Shown here piece by piece: positions 1 to 9,957 of a DNA stretch of 64,000 nt (position 1 is the first letter of the stretch; every line of letters begins with the position of its first letter). Under the pieces are notes generated by a model. That model had not been told where the DNA came from and did no database searches. It saw only the letters and a list, made by a program, of their open reading frames with translations. The DNA comes from Artocarpus heterophyllus. Taxonomy: Eukaryota; Streptophyta; Magnoliopsida; Rosales; Moraceae. Location: contig CM046349.1 in NCBI GenBank assembly GCA_025403435.1, positions 23,497,854-23,561,853 of the forward strand, read 5' to 3'. The position numbers were made by a program, and so were the translations under genes.

Positions 1-236
1 ATTTTCGTGGCGTTCATAGACTTATCAATCAGTCCATCCATAGCTGATTATGGCGTCCTCACATACCAAGACTTATCAATCGGTCTCACCATAGCTGATT
101 GTGGCGTCCTCACATACCAAGGTTCGTGCTTCTTGTTGGGCATCGGGTCGCGGTTCCATTCAAAACCAGTTAGAAATTTGATCTTGGAAACCAACTTCGG
201 TTAGGGTCGCGTCAGTTCTTGGCGTGGTTCGTATCA
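1..236 (+). mobile_element. Family A LTR, 3' part (A0, left piece)
   Basis: This matches the last ~240 bp of the family A LTR and ends in the usual GTTCGTATCA. It holds two copies of the 51-bp LTR repeat (from about 20). The upstream part of the LTR lies outside the window or is lost. It is followed directly by an inverted partial copy of the same LTR instead of a primer binding site, so this is not the 5' end of a normal element. Confidence 0.9.
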
Positions 237-510
237 TAACCGAAATTGGTTTCCAAGATCAAATTTCTAACTGGTTTTGAATGGAACCGCGACCCGATGC
301 CCAACAAGAAGCACGAACCTTGGTATGTGAGGACGCCACAATCAGCTATGGATGGACTGATTGATAAGTCTTGGAATGTGAGGACGCCACAATCAGCTAT
401 GGATGGACTGATTGATATGTCTATGAACGCCACGGAAATTTCCGATAAGTTCGAATAGTTCGTTTAGGAACTAAAGAGAATTAAACCTCAAAATTATGTG
501 TTATTACTTG
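237..510 (-). mobile_element. Family A LTR, inverted partial copy (A0, middle piece)
   Basis: Reverse complement of the LTR 3' portion, lacking the terminal ~33 bp that should begin TGATACGAACC. With 1-201 it forms a head-to-head inverted repeat with arms of about 200 bp and a ~35-bp spacer. It stops abruptly at about 510, where pol-derived sequence begins. Confidence 0.88.
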
Positions 511-653
511 GGTAGAATTCATAGAGACGTTTCCATATGTCATTCGCTACAAGCAAGGTAAGGAAAACGTCGTTGCCGATGCACTTTCTCGCAGGTATGT
601 CTTAATCTCAACTCTTAATGCTAAGCTACTGGGTTTTGAACATATTAAAGAGT
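511..653 (+). pseudogene. RNase H / connection fragment of family A pol
   Basis: A 143-bp piece of pol, colinear with 24026-24170 of A4. Its translation covers the end of the RNase H domain, including the [15 protein letters not shown] and ADALSRR stretches (the conserved aspartate near the RNase H C-terminus), then the start of the linker to integrase. There is no start and no flanking pol sequence. It is a filler fragment between two LTR pieces and codes for nothing on its own. Confidence 0.85.
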
Positions 654-762
654 CATTCGCTACAGGCATCGGGTCGCGGTTCCATTCAAAACCGGTTAGA
701 AATTTGATCTTGGAAACCAACTTCGGTTAGGGTCGCGTCAGTTCTTGGCGTGGTTCGTATCA
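654..762 (+). mobile_element. Family A LTR 3' terminal fragment with 11-bp filler (A0, right piece)
   Basis: Bases 665-762 are the last ~98 bp of a family A LTR, ending GTTCGTATCA. Bases 654-664 (CATTCGCTACA) duplicate 541-551 and look like templated filler at a break-repair junction. The right edge at 762/763 abuts the truncated hAT element. Confidence 0.85.
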
Positions 763-2357
763 GATGTAGTATTTGCTAAAGGTGCAGGGGATATTGTTTG
801 GCCTCCTCTATATTTTTCATTTTATGCAGTAAATATGTTGTTAACTTTTGCTTGAACATTTTGAATGGTTATGATGTCAGAATGCACCCTTAATTTTTCC
901 CCAGTACCCTTAAGCAAATATTCAACACCTGCTAATTTAACTCTTGGATCTAATACAACGACTATGCAATACAAAGGTGGCATACGTTCCTAATATTTTT
1001 TGAATTTTTGTTTTATGAACTCAACAAATTCCCCAAACATGTCAAAATCTCTATGCATATCAAAGGTTGCAGTAATGTCGTACAATTTATGTAATGCATG
1101 AGGAGAGGTGGGATGGTACATACCTGAGAGTGGGAGAGTGGCTTTGTAAAAAACCTTTAAGAAATTGTAGAAGCATGAAGCAATTTGCCAATCAAATTCT
1201 TGAAGCGGCTCAGTTGGATTCTTCAAGTTGTAATACGCGGTTATGACCTCTTTGTATGGTAGGCATGTGTTCAGCATCAAATATGTTGAATTTCACCTGT
1301 CAGTTGAAAGTTTTCTGGGTTTCATGCTTACTCTCTTGCAAAGTTTAGTAAACTCTTCAATTTGAGAGCCAAAACTTGATATGCAACCTAAGGCCGTTTG
1401 AATATTTTCCAAATAACCTTGAAAAAATTCCATGCCATATTGAACAAACAAGTTAATAATATGACAAGCATATCTTTGGTGAAAAAAGGTTTCGCCGTGT
1501 TGTGGTCTCAAAGATTAGCAGATGCATTATCAAATGTGCTGCTCAAACCTTTTCTTTAATGCCATAAAAATAAAAAACTTCCATGATGACATCATGAATT
1601 GCCTTGGCATTATGCGGATAAGGCATTGGCCGAAAAGCAATTAACCTTTGTTGAAAAGACCAATCTTTATCCACATAATGCGCAGTTACATAGATATAAC
1701 TAGTTTTGGTACAACCTTCCCACAAATCAGATGTGCATGCAACAGGTGCAGTGAATGAACTAAATTCAATTACTAACTTTTCCCTCATTGAATGAAAACT
1801 TTCATGGTGTCAGCTCTTGTGGTAGTTCTTGAAGCACATCTATATTGTGGATTATAAGCATTTTCAATGCACTCCCCAAAGGCCAGATCATCAGCAAGAC
1901 TAATTGGTTGTTGAGCACTAGCCAAATATCTAGCGTGTCATTCGCTAGCTCTTTGTTGGTCATATGACCAATTGGTAATACTACCATCATGGCTAAATTG
2001 AAGTGTTTGTTGACGACAATCAACACTACCTACACCATGCTTAGCTTCGCGTTTTTTGCAATGCCTCTCTAACTGACTAGTGCTAGAAAAGGATTTACTT
2101 GTGTAGTCTTGTTTGCACACTTTGCAAATTGCGCACTTTTTTGTTACACCATTCTGGTTTGTACGTGTTACTAGATCAAAGTGACTCTAAACTGGTGACG
2201 TTCATTGCACTTTCCTTTTGCCCTTACGAGTGACTTCAGAGGAGCCATCAACTTGAGATAGAAAGTCAACTCCAATTTCTTCAAGTGGATCATTAAATTG
2301 TTCTTCTTCATTGATCATTAAATGTGAAACGTTGGCCCCTCTATGTGATGATGCCAT
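763..2357 (-). pseudogene. hAT-superfamily transposase pseudogene (BED finger, RICESLEEPER-like)
   Basis: Read on the minus strand from an ATG at 2357, an acidic N-terminal region is followed by a BED-type zinc finger remnant: an aromatic VWSHFD-like motif, now broken by a stop, then a CxxC pair, then a SQLERHCKK segment (about 2200-2040). Further on are a DLW segment near 1730, a CHIINL-like core motif near 1470-1440, and a VLDPR motif at 941-955, all in hAT order. TGA and TAG stops lie between 2210 and 2180, and there are several frameshifts. The C-terminal dimerisation region is cut off at 763 by family A LTR debris. Function is lost; the family is inferred from motif order. Confidence 0.85.
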
Positions 2358-2740
2358 AGCTTCAATAAAAAATAACAATAAATTAACATAACATAAAAAT
2401 TAAATAAAATAATTACACAATAAAATTAACTTATAACAATACAAAATTAATGAACAACAAATGAAATAAATAATACCTTCAAGTTTTTTTCCTTTCCGAA
2501 GAACTCTAAGTAAACTAAAAAAAAGATAATACATAAGATTTTAGAAGTTTGTTAAATGAATGTCTTTATGAATGTTCTACGTTTACTTATAGGTAAAAAA
2601 GTTTATTTTTATTATTTTTATTTTTTTAAATCCTTTTTTTATTTTTTTTCCTTTCAAGTGTGATTTGATTAGACAATTCATTGAATACTTAACATCTTAG
2701 TTTTGCATATTGCAGGCCTTTCTTCTAAACCTCTACGTTA
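2358..2740. other. AT-rich upstream region of the hAT element
   Basis: No coding capacity. AT-rich sequence with long T tracts at about 2600-2660. It lies directly upstream of the transposase start on the minus strand and probably held its promoter and 5' UTR. I see no clear core promoter element. Confidence 0.5.
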
Positions 2741-2744
2741 GGCT

Positions 2745-3667
2745 TGCCCCTTTATAATTGCATAAGAGAATCTAATGTGCCATGTTCACTCACGGGTGAA
2801 TATGGCTTGTATAAATTATATAATATTTAATTCTTATATATATATATTAAATAATATATATATATTAAATGTATAGTATTTTGATCTGATAATACATGAC
2901 CTATAGACTCAGTATCTGATTCTTGGCTTTGCTAGTTTGCTTCTCAAAAGCAAAGCATGCCTTATGTAAAAAAACCCAAACTACCCTCATGTAAAATAAA
3001 CTTGCATACAAAATTTTCGCTCATGGGGCTCCGCCCCCTATAATCCCCAGTAGGGGAGTTTACCACCCCCCTTCCAACCCCCATGTCGACCTTACCGCGA
3101 AGGTCAATCCACGTACAACCTCTGCGTAGGGATAATCTACGTCAAGGTAATAATTAGGCTCCACACATACTAATAATGCCTACAAGAAAAAAAAAAAAAA
3201 ATGAAAAGAAAAGAAAAAGAGCTTGTCAGGCCTATTGCAATGTGATGTGCATGGGGGAATCTAATGCCATGTTCACTCACGGGTGAATATGGCATGTATA
3301 TATATTATATAATATTTAATTTTACATGTATCAAATAATATATATATATATATTAAATGTATAGTATTTTGATGTGATAATACATGACCTGCAGATTCAG
3401 CATCTGATTCTCAATTTTACTTCTCAAAAGTAAAGCATGCATACGAGGAAAAAAAATAAAAAAATAAAAATAAATGAAAAGAAAAGAAAAAGAACTTACC
3501 AGGCCTATTGTGATGTGTTATGCACGGGGGAAATCTAATGTCATATTCACTCACGGGTGAATATGGCATGTATATATATTATATAATATTTAATTCTTAG
3601 GTGTATTAAATAATATATATATTAAATGTATAGTTTTTTTGATGTGATAATACATGACTTACAATGG
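2745..3667. repeat. Three-copy tandem repeat, AT-rich, ~200-270 bp unit
   Basis: Three imperfect copies start near 2766, 3250 and 3524. Each contains TTCACTCACGGGTGAATATGG, a TATATA-rich stretch and GATAATACATGAC. Copies 2 and 3 (period about 273 bp) are preceded by an A-rich AAAAGAAAAGAAAAAGA segment and CAGGCCTATTG. An extra ~210 bp with a short GC-rich stretch (about 3025-3110) separates copies 1 and 2. CTCACGGGTGA is a small imperfect palindrome in each unit. Confidence 0.8.
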
Positions 3668-3762
3668 GCCTTACATGATTTACTAGAGAAGGCGCTCAGC
3701 CATGTTCACCTTTGAATGAATATAGAAAAATATATCTAAATATATATATGTTTATATATAAG

Positions 3763-4100
3763 TGGGCCATAGTGGGCCTTCGGTAGGCTAGCCCATTATG
3801 GGCCTTACATGGGCCGAGATGGGTTGGCCCATTGTGGGCCTAGATGGGCCGGCTCAGCCTAGGCCAATGAGCTGGCCCATTGTGGGCCAAGATGGGCTGG
3901 TCCGGCCCAGGCCTAGCCCAGCCTGGCCTATGATTGTCCATGGGCTTTGCCGGGCCAACCCATAGGCTGATATATATTGGCCCAGCCAAGCCCACTAGTA
4001 TTTATGGGCCAGGCTGGGCCGTGAACAATGTCGGGCTGTGCCGGCCCGACCCGGCCCATCACCGTAGCAGGATGGGCCCGGACAGGCCCATGGGCCCTGG
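3763..4100. repeat. TGGGCC/GGCCCA-rich degenerate array
   Basis: More than a dozen GGGCC or GGCCC motifs occur in both orientations, a compositional island in AT-rich surroundings. The open frames across it (Gly/Pro/Ala-rich) are by-products of the repeat. Arrays of this type are known from subterminal regions of plant hAT elements. TGGGCC is also a TCP-factor-like site, but nothing here shows regulatory use. Confidence 0.8.
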
Positions 4101-4118
4101 CTCATTATTGCATCTCTA

Positions 4119-7100
4119 ATATGGAAAACAATAGATATATCGACTGGGATAGATTTGAGAAATTATTTTACAAGTGCTACTTTCCGCAAGGATATAGAGA
4201 CCAAAAGATCATTGAATTTTATCGATTGGAACAAGATGATATGACGGTTTGAGAGTGCAAGGCAAAGTTTAATGAGTTGGCCAAGTTTGCTCCATCAGCC
4301 GTGGCTTCTAAGTGGAAGAAGTGCATTAAGTTTTAGGAAGGGCTTAAGGCATCCATCCGACGGCAACTGGTGGTCTTACAACTCTAGAATTTCGGTGAGT
4401 TAGTGTCGTCAGCACTATTTCTGGAAAGCGATTATGCTCTCTATTGCGAGAACCGAGTGAGGACATCAGGAGGACCCTATAGGAGTAGCACGAGAGGTAA
4501 TAGCAATCGCCAAGCTCGGGTGAAGAATCAGCAGGGTAATACCAATAGTGGAAATAGTAGTTCATCAAGTACCGAACGCAGTAACCTTTACAACTTTCAT
4601 TGTCACTATTACTAGCAGCCAGGACACATCAAGAGGAACTACCTAACAAGGAATGTTTGATAAGGATTCTAGGCCGGAGAGGCTGCAAACCGTCAATTGT
4701 AGGGTCAGACCTTAGCTCTATCTCAACAACTTCCCCAATTGCAGTTTCATCAGTCTACTTCACAACAGATGCACTACCCAGAGCAAGGATATCAGCCGTA
4801 GAATTTCCAGTAAAATGCCCCACAGTATTGAGCGCCAAATACGGCTAGTGTGTAATCACCTCCACCGCAACAATACCGACCGGCAAATTTAGGACCCAGT
4901 AATGTTGGTAGAGGAAAAGGGAAAGCTCCAGCCCAAGTTCACACTATGACTTCAGGGAGTTCGGATGCTCGGACCAGCAACTCGGTATTGACGGTGCGGT
5001 TTTGATTTCACAATCTCTAGCTCATGTTTTGTTGGATACTGGTGCCACTCATTCTCTCATTCAAAGTTCTTTTGAACATGCCTTGGGGTTCAAAGTAGAG
5101 GATTTTGATGAGCCTTTGGTCATTAACTCTGCCTTGGGGTGACTGTGTAAACTGTATATGTAAGTCTTGTAAGATAATAATTGGGGATGAGACTTTAAAA
5201 AGTGATTTGATTGTAATCCTTATAAGTTCCTATGATGTAATCTTAGGCATGGACTAGTTGTCCAGATATAACGCCACTGTAGATTGTCACCTTAGGAATG
5301 TAACCCTAGTGACTGATGAGGGAACCATGATCACTTACCAGGGTGGTAATAATCGAGTGATGAGTGAGTGACTCATAAAGATGTGTCTTGGAGGATAGAG
5401 AAACCTGACGTGTTATGCACCTCCTTTGAATCCAAAAGACGAGTCTAGTGCAACAGGAAGAAATGCAGTGATGCTGGTTGTTGAATAGTTCGATAACGTC
5501 TTCCCCACTGAGTTACCTGGATTACCACTACACCAAGAAATTGAGTTCGGTATTGAGTTACTTTTGGGAATTGCTCTAATCTTTGTAGCACTGTATTGGA
5601 TGGCACCTGCTAAAATGAAGGAATTAAGGAAGCAACTTTAGGAACTTGCAAATAAAGGGTATATTCAAAACAGTACGTCATCATGGGGTGCGCCAGTTTT
5701 GTTCGCCAAGAAACATGATGGTACCTTCAGATTATATATTGATTATTAATAGCTAATTTAGGTCACCGTGAAGAACAAATATCCACTGCCTAGGATCGAT
5801 GAGTTATTTGACCAGTTAGGAGGTTTTCAATATTTTTTGAAGATAGACTTGCGATCCGGATATCATCAGCTCAGGATTAGGATCAAGATATTCCAAAGAC
5901 AGCTTTTAGGACCCAGTATAGACACTTTGAGTTTCTGGTAATGTCGTTCAGATTTACGAATGCACTAGCAGCTTTTATGGATTTGATGAATAGGATTTTC
6001 AGGCCTTACTTAGATCAGTTTGTGATTGTGTTCATTGATGGCATACTGATCTATTCTAGGACCTAGGAAGAGCATGAGTAACATTTAAAGATCGTCCTTC
6101 AGACTCTAGAAGAGCATCAGCTATATTCAAAAAGGGGAAAGCGTGAGTTTTGGTTGACTGAAGTTAAGTTTTTGGGGCACGTCATCTCAAAACAGGGTAT
6201 CTCAGTGGATCCGTCCAAGATAGAGGCCATAGTATACTGGGAACAACCAAGAAACGTGGTAGACATTTGTAGTTTTTTGGGACTCGCAGGATACTACAAG
6301 AAATTTGTGTAGAATTTCTTGAAGATAGTAGCTCCATTAATACGGTTGATTAAGAAAAATGTCACGTTTGAATGGGATAAGGAATGTGAATATGCTTTCT
6401 AAGAGTTTAAGAACCAGTTGACCACCACTCCAGTATTGATTATACCAAGTAGTGACGAGCCTTATGAGGTCTAAACTGATGCATCGGGATGAGGACTTGG
6501 ATGCATGTTGATGCAGCATAGACGAGTTGCAGCTTATGGATCGCGACAGCTAAGGCTCCACGAGCAGAACTACCCCACTCATGACTTGGAGCTTGTAGTG
6601 ATGATTCATGCCCTGAAGATTTGGAGATGCTACCATAAGAGCTTGAAGTATTTGTTCACTCAAAGGAATCTGAATTTGAGGCAACGAAGATGGATGGAAT
6701 ATATGAAAGACTATGATTTCATGTTGTAGTATCATCCGGGAAAGGCCACCGTAGTTGCAGATGTGCTCAACAGGAAGTCTTTCAGATTTCTTGCATGCTT
6801 GGCACTTGAGGATTGGAGAAGAGATGCTATGGTGAGTGAATATGGACTGCAATACTATAAAGACTTCGATTAGGTTTTCGGTGTATCATAAGGAATCTGC
6901 CCCAGCGCTCGTTTAGATCATAAAGCAGAATCAATGGCGGGACCAACACCTACAGGGAACATAGACACGAATTCAAAACGGGAGTAGTTTGAAGAATGGA
7001 GAATTCATGTAGATGGGTCATTGTGTTTTAGGGAGCGTTTTGTAGTGCCTGTGGCAAAGGAAGTGACAACGACGATAATGGATGAAGCTCACGAGTCTAA

Positions 7101-8247
7101 GTTTGCTATTCATCCCAGAAGGATGAAAATGTATCGTGTTTTGAAGAGGCAATATTGGTGGAGAGGCATAAGAAGGATGTCCGAGAGTACATGGCCAAGT
7201 GCGTGACTTGTCTCTAGGTGAAAGCCGAGCATCAGAAGCCCACTGGTCGGCTGCAGCAGCTTCCCATTCTAAGGTGGAAATAGGAACATGTCACGATGGA
7301 TTTCCTCACCGGATTGCCGAGGACAGAGCAAAGGCACAATGCGATTTGGATCATCGTTGACAGGTTGACGAAATCAACACATTTCATACCCTTTAGATCG
7401 ACGTGTTCGAGGCGAGTTCTTAGAGAGCTATATTTAGAGAATATAGTGAGGTTGCACGGAGTTCCCTTGTCCATCACTTCTATAGAGATACTCAATTTAA
7501 CAGCAAGTATTGGAGGAGTTTTTAGGAGGCTTTAGGCATAGACTTGAATTTTAGGATGGCTTTTCATCCTCAAACTGACGGGCAATCCAAGTGAGTTATT
7601 CAGATCCTCAAGGATATGTTACATACGTGCGTCCTAGATCTTGGCAGGAATTGGAAGAAGTACTTACATGTAGCAAAATTTGCATACAACAATAGTTATC
7701 AAGTGAGCATTGAGATGGCATTGTTCGAAGCACTTTATGGATGATTGTGTTGATCACCAGTGTGTTGGGCAAAACCGAAGGACAAGATCATTATCAACCT
7801 GATGAGATTCGTGAAAGCAACGAAAAGGTCATTGTGATTCTTGATCGGTTGAAAGCTGCTCAGAGTAGACAGAAGAGTTATACGGATAGGTGATCCTAAC
7901 CTTTGGAATTCAAAGTAGGAGATTTTATTCTCTTAAAGGTTTCACCACGCATGGATATTTCGCGTTTTGGTGTAAGTGAGAAACTTACACCAAGGTACGT
8001 TGGACCGTTCAAAATCACTCAATTCGTTGGTATGGTCGCTTATCGGCTCAATCTTTCACCCGAGCTCTCTCATGTTCAAGATGTATTTCACGTGTTGATG
8101 CTACGAAAATGTCCGCTCCAGCCGAGCAAGATAGTCTTATTCTATGATGTACAAATTCAGGAGGATACGACCTATGAGCAGGTGCCGATCTAGATCATCG
8201 ATCGAAAGGTAATCAGTTTACGACGCTGTGATATACCACGAGGGAAA
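4119..8247 (+). pseudogene. Family T Tekay-like chromovirus gag-pol, decayed
   Basis: Domains in order: Retrotrans_gag-type region (about 4140-4400), a degraded CCHC knuckle near 4590-4640 that lost a cysteine, protease with LDTGA at 5032-5046, reverse transcriptase (about 5650-6080), RNase H (about 6460-6780), integrase (about 7000-7750) and a C-terminal VGDFILLKVSP / LSPELSHVQDVFHV region (7903-8190) typical of Tekay-type chromoviruses. More than ten in-frame stops and several frameshifts are visible. The RT catalytic segment reads FIDG at 6031-6042 instead of xxDD, and the third integrase catalytic residue appears as Lys (about 7584) followed by a stop. The gene resumes at 16661 after the A1 insertion. 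The N-terminal gag is missing at the hAT edge. Confidence 0.88.
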
Positions 8248-9026
8248 TGATGAGAACATCGTTAGCACAAGCAAGAGCACGTGGGATGAGACATATTCAG
8301 ATCCAATTCAAGTTCCAATTGGTCCGGTTATGAGAGCTCAGTGCGAAGAAGTTCAAAGAAATGCTTATTGGGCTGATTCAAGCAACTTGGGCTCAAGCTA
8401 TTCCATGGAGGCCCATTGAGGGAATTGCATGTGACATCCAGGCCAACAAATACATGATTCAAGTTCTAGAAGGGACCGAGTAATTTCTATTTCAGTTACT
8501 TTCCCGTTTTGAGGCGACAAGTGGCGAGAAGAATCAACTATTTATCTTTTAATGTCTAGTTTCCTTTTTTGTTTCTTTTTCTTTTAGAAACATGTGTTTG
8601 TTTTATTTCTATTATTGTAAGGCTTTTAAGCCATTAAGGGAACTTACCTTATTTGCTTTACATTAGACGTTTTGGTAATTGATTTGCCTGAAATTCCATG
8701 GGCAATTAGGAGCTGAAAATTCGCATAGGGGAACCACTATATATTGTAATGAATTTCATTCAGTGGAGGATAGGTTTTAACACACAATTTGAGGTTTAAT
8801 TCTCTTCGGTACTTAAACAAACTATTCGAACTTATTGAAAAATTTTGTGAAGTTCATAGACTTATCAATCAGTCCGTCCATAGCTGAATGTGGCGTCCTC
8901 ACATACCAAGGTTTGTGCTTCTTGTTAGGCATTGGGTCACGGTTCCATTCAAAACCGATTAGGAAAATTGATCTTGGAGACCAATTTTGGCTAGGGTCGC
9001 GTCAGTTCTTGCCGGGGTTCATATCA
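8248..9026 (+). mobile_element. 5' LTR of A1 (family A)
   Basis: A 779-bp LTR starting TGATGAGAACATC and ending GGTTCATATCA, with a single copy of the 51-bp repeat. It is inserted in the chromodomain-proximal coding region of T. The left flank GGGAAA and the right flank after 16660, GTGAAA, look like a decayed 5-bp duplication. The LTR carries the pol tail reading frame in its first ~235 bp. Confidence 0.9.
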
Positions 9027-9159
9027 TTTGGTAATCGGAGCGAGGTTCTAATCAGGTTTTGCTTATCCGTTCTCTTAGTTTATGTTTGTTTTAGTTATTC
9101 ATGAGTTTTGATTTCCATTATCAAAGTCGGTTAAAAAAAAAAGATCCAAAAAGAAAAAG
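9027..9159 (+). other. A1 primer binding site and truncated leader
   Basis: TGGTAATCGGAGC at 9029-9041 is the PBS, similar to the initiator tRNA-Met site with one extra base. The leader runs into the A-rich tract near 9135-9159, where minus-strand element A2 begins. The gag-pol of A1 is absent from the window. Confidence 0.85.
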
Positions 9160-9957
9160 TGATACGAACCACGCCAAGAACTGACGCGACCCTAACCGAA
9201 GTTGGTCTCCAAGATCAACTTTCTAACCGGTTTTGGATGGAACCGCGACCCGATGCCCAACAAGAAGCACGAACCTTGGTATGTGAGGACGCCACAATCA
9301 GCTATGCAGAGACCGATTGATAAGTCTTGGTATGTGAGGATGCCACAATCAGCTATGGATGGACTGATTGATAAGTCTATGAACGCCACGGAAATTTTCG
9401 ATAAGTTCGAATAGTTCGTTTAGGAACTAAAGAGAATTAAACCTCAAAATTATGTGTTATTACTTGTCTCCAATTGATTGAAATTCGTTACAATATATAG
9501 GAGTTCCTATGCGAATTTTCAGCTCCTAATTCCCATGGAATTTCGGGAAACTCATTTACCAAATTTCAAATCTAAACTAAATAAGGAAAGTTCCCTTAAT
9601 GGCTTAAAAGCCTTACAATAATAGAAATAACACAAACGCAAAAAGGAAACTAGACATTAAAAGGTCAAAAGCTGATTCTTCTCGCCATGTGTCGCCTCAA
9701 AACGGGAAAGTAACTGAAATGGAAATTACTCATTCCCTTCTAGAGCTTGAATCACGCATTTGTTGGTCTGGTTGTCGCATGCAATTCCCTCAATGGGCCT
9801 CCATGCAATAGCTTGAGCCCAAGTTGCTTGAATCAGCTCAATAAGTGTTTCTTTAAACTTCTTCGCACGAGCTCTCGTAACCGGACCAATGGGAACTTGA
9901 ATTGGATCTGAATATGTCTCCCACGTGCTCTTGCTTGTGCTAACGATGTCCTCATCA
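9160..9957 (-). mobile_element. 3' LTR of A2
   Basis: 798 bp, two copies of the 51-bp repeat, terminal TGAT/ATCA. It encodes the last ~75 residues of pol, ending at a TAA whose codon precedes 9726, including the [15 protein letters not shown] motif. The PPT is immediately adjacent at 9958-9969. Confidence 0.92.

Larger units (their letters stand above)
763..4118 (-). mobile_element. Truncated hAT DNA transposon, 5' half
   Basis: The transposase pseudogene is followed on its 5' side by AT-rich DNA, a tandem repeat block and a dense TGGGCC/GGCCCA array, ending at 4118 with a sequence whose reverse complement starts TAGAGATGCAATAATGAGCC. Plant hAT elements often have short TIRs starting TA/CAG and subterminal GGGCC-type arrays, so I infer that 4118 is the 5' terminus. 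Sequence from 4119 on is T gag, consistent with insertion into that gag. The other terminus is missing, so the 8-bp target duplication cannot be tested. Confidence 0.6.

Noticed and set aside
8242..8247. Perfect TSD for A1
   Set aside because: GGGAAA versus GTGAAA is only an approximate match, so I report it as decayed rather than confirmed.
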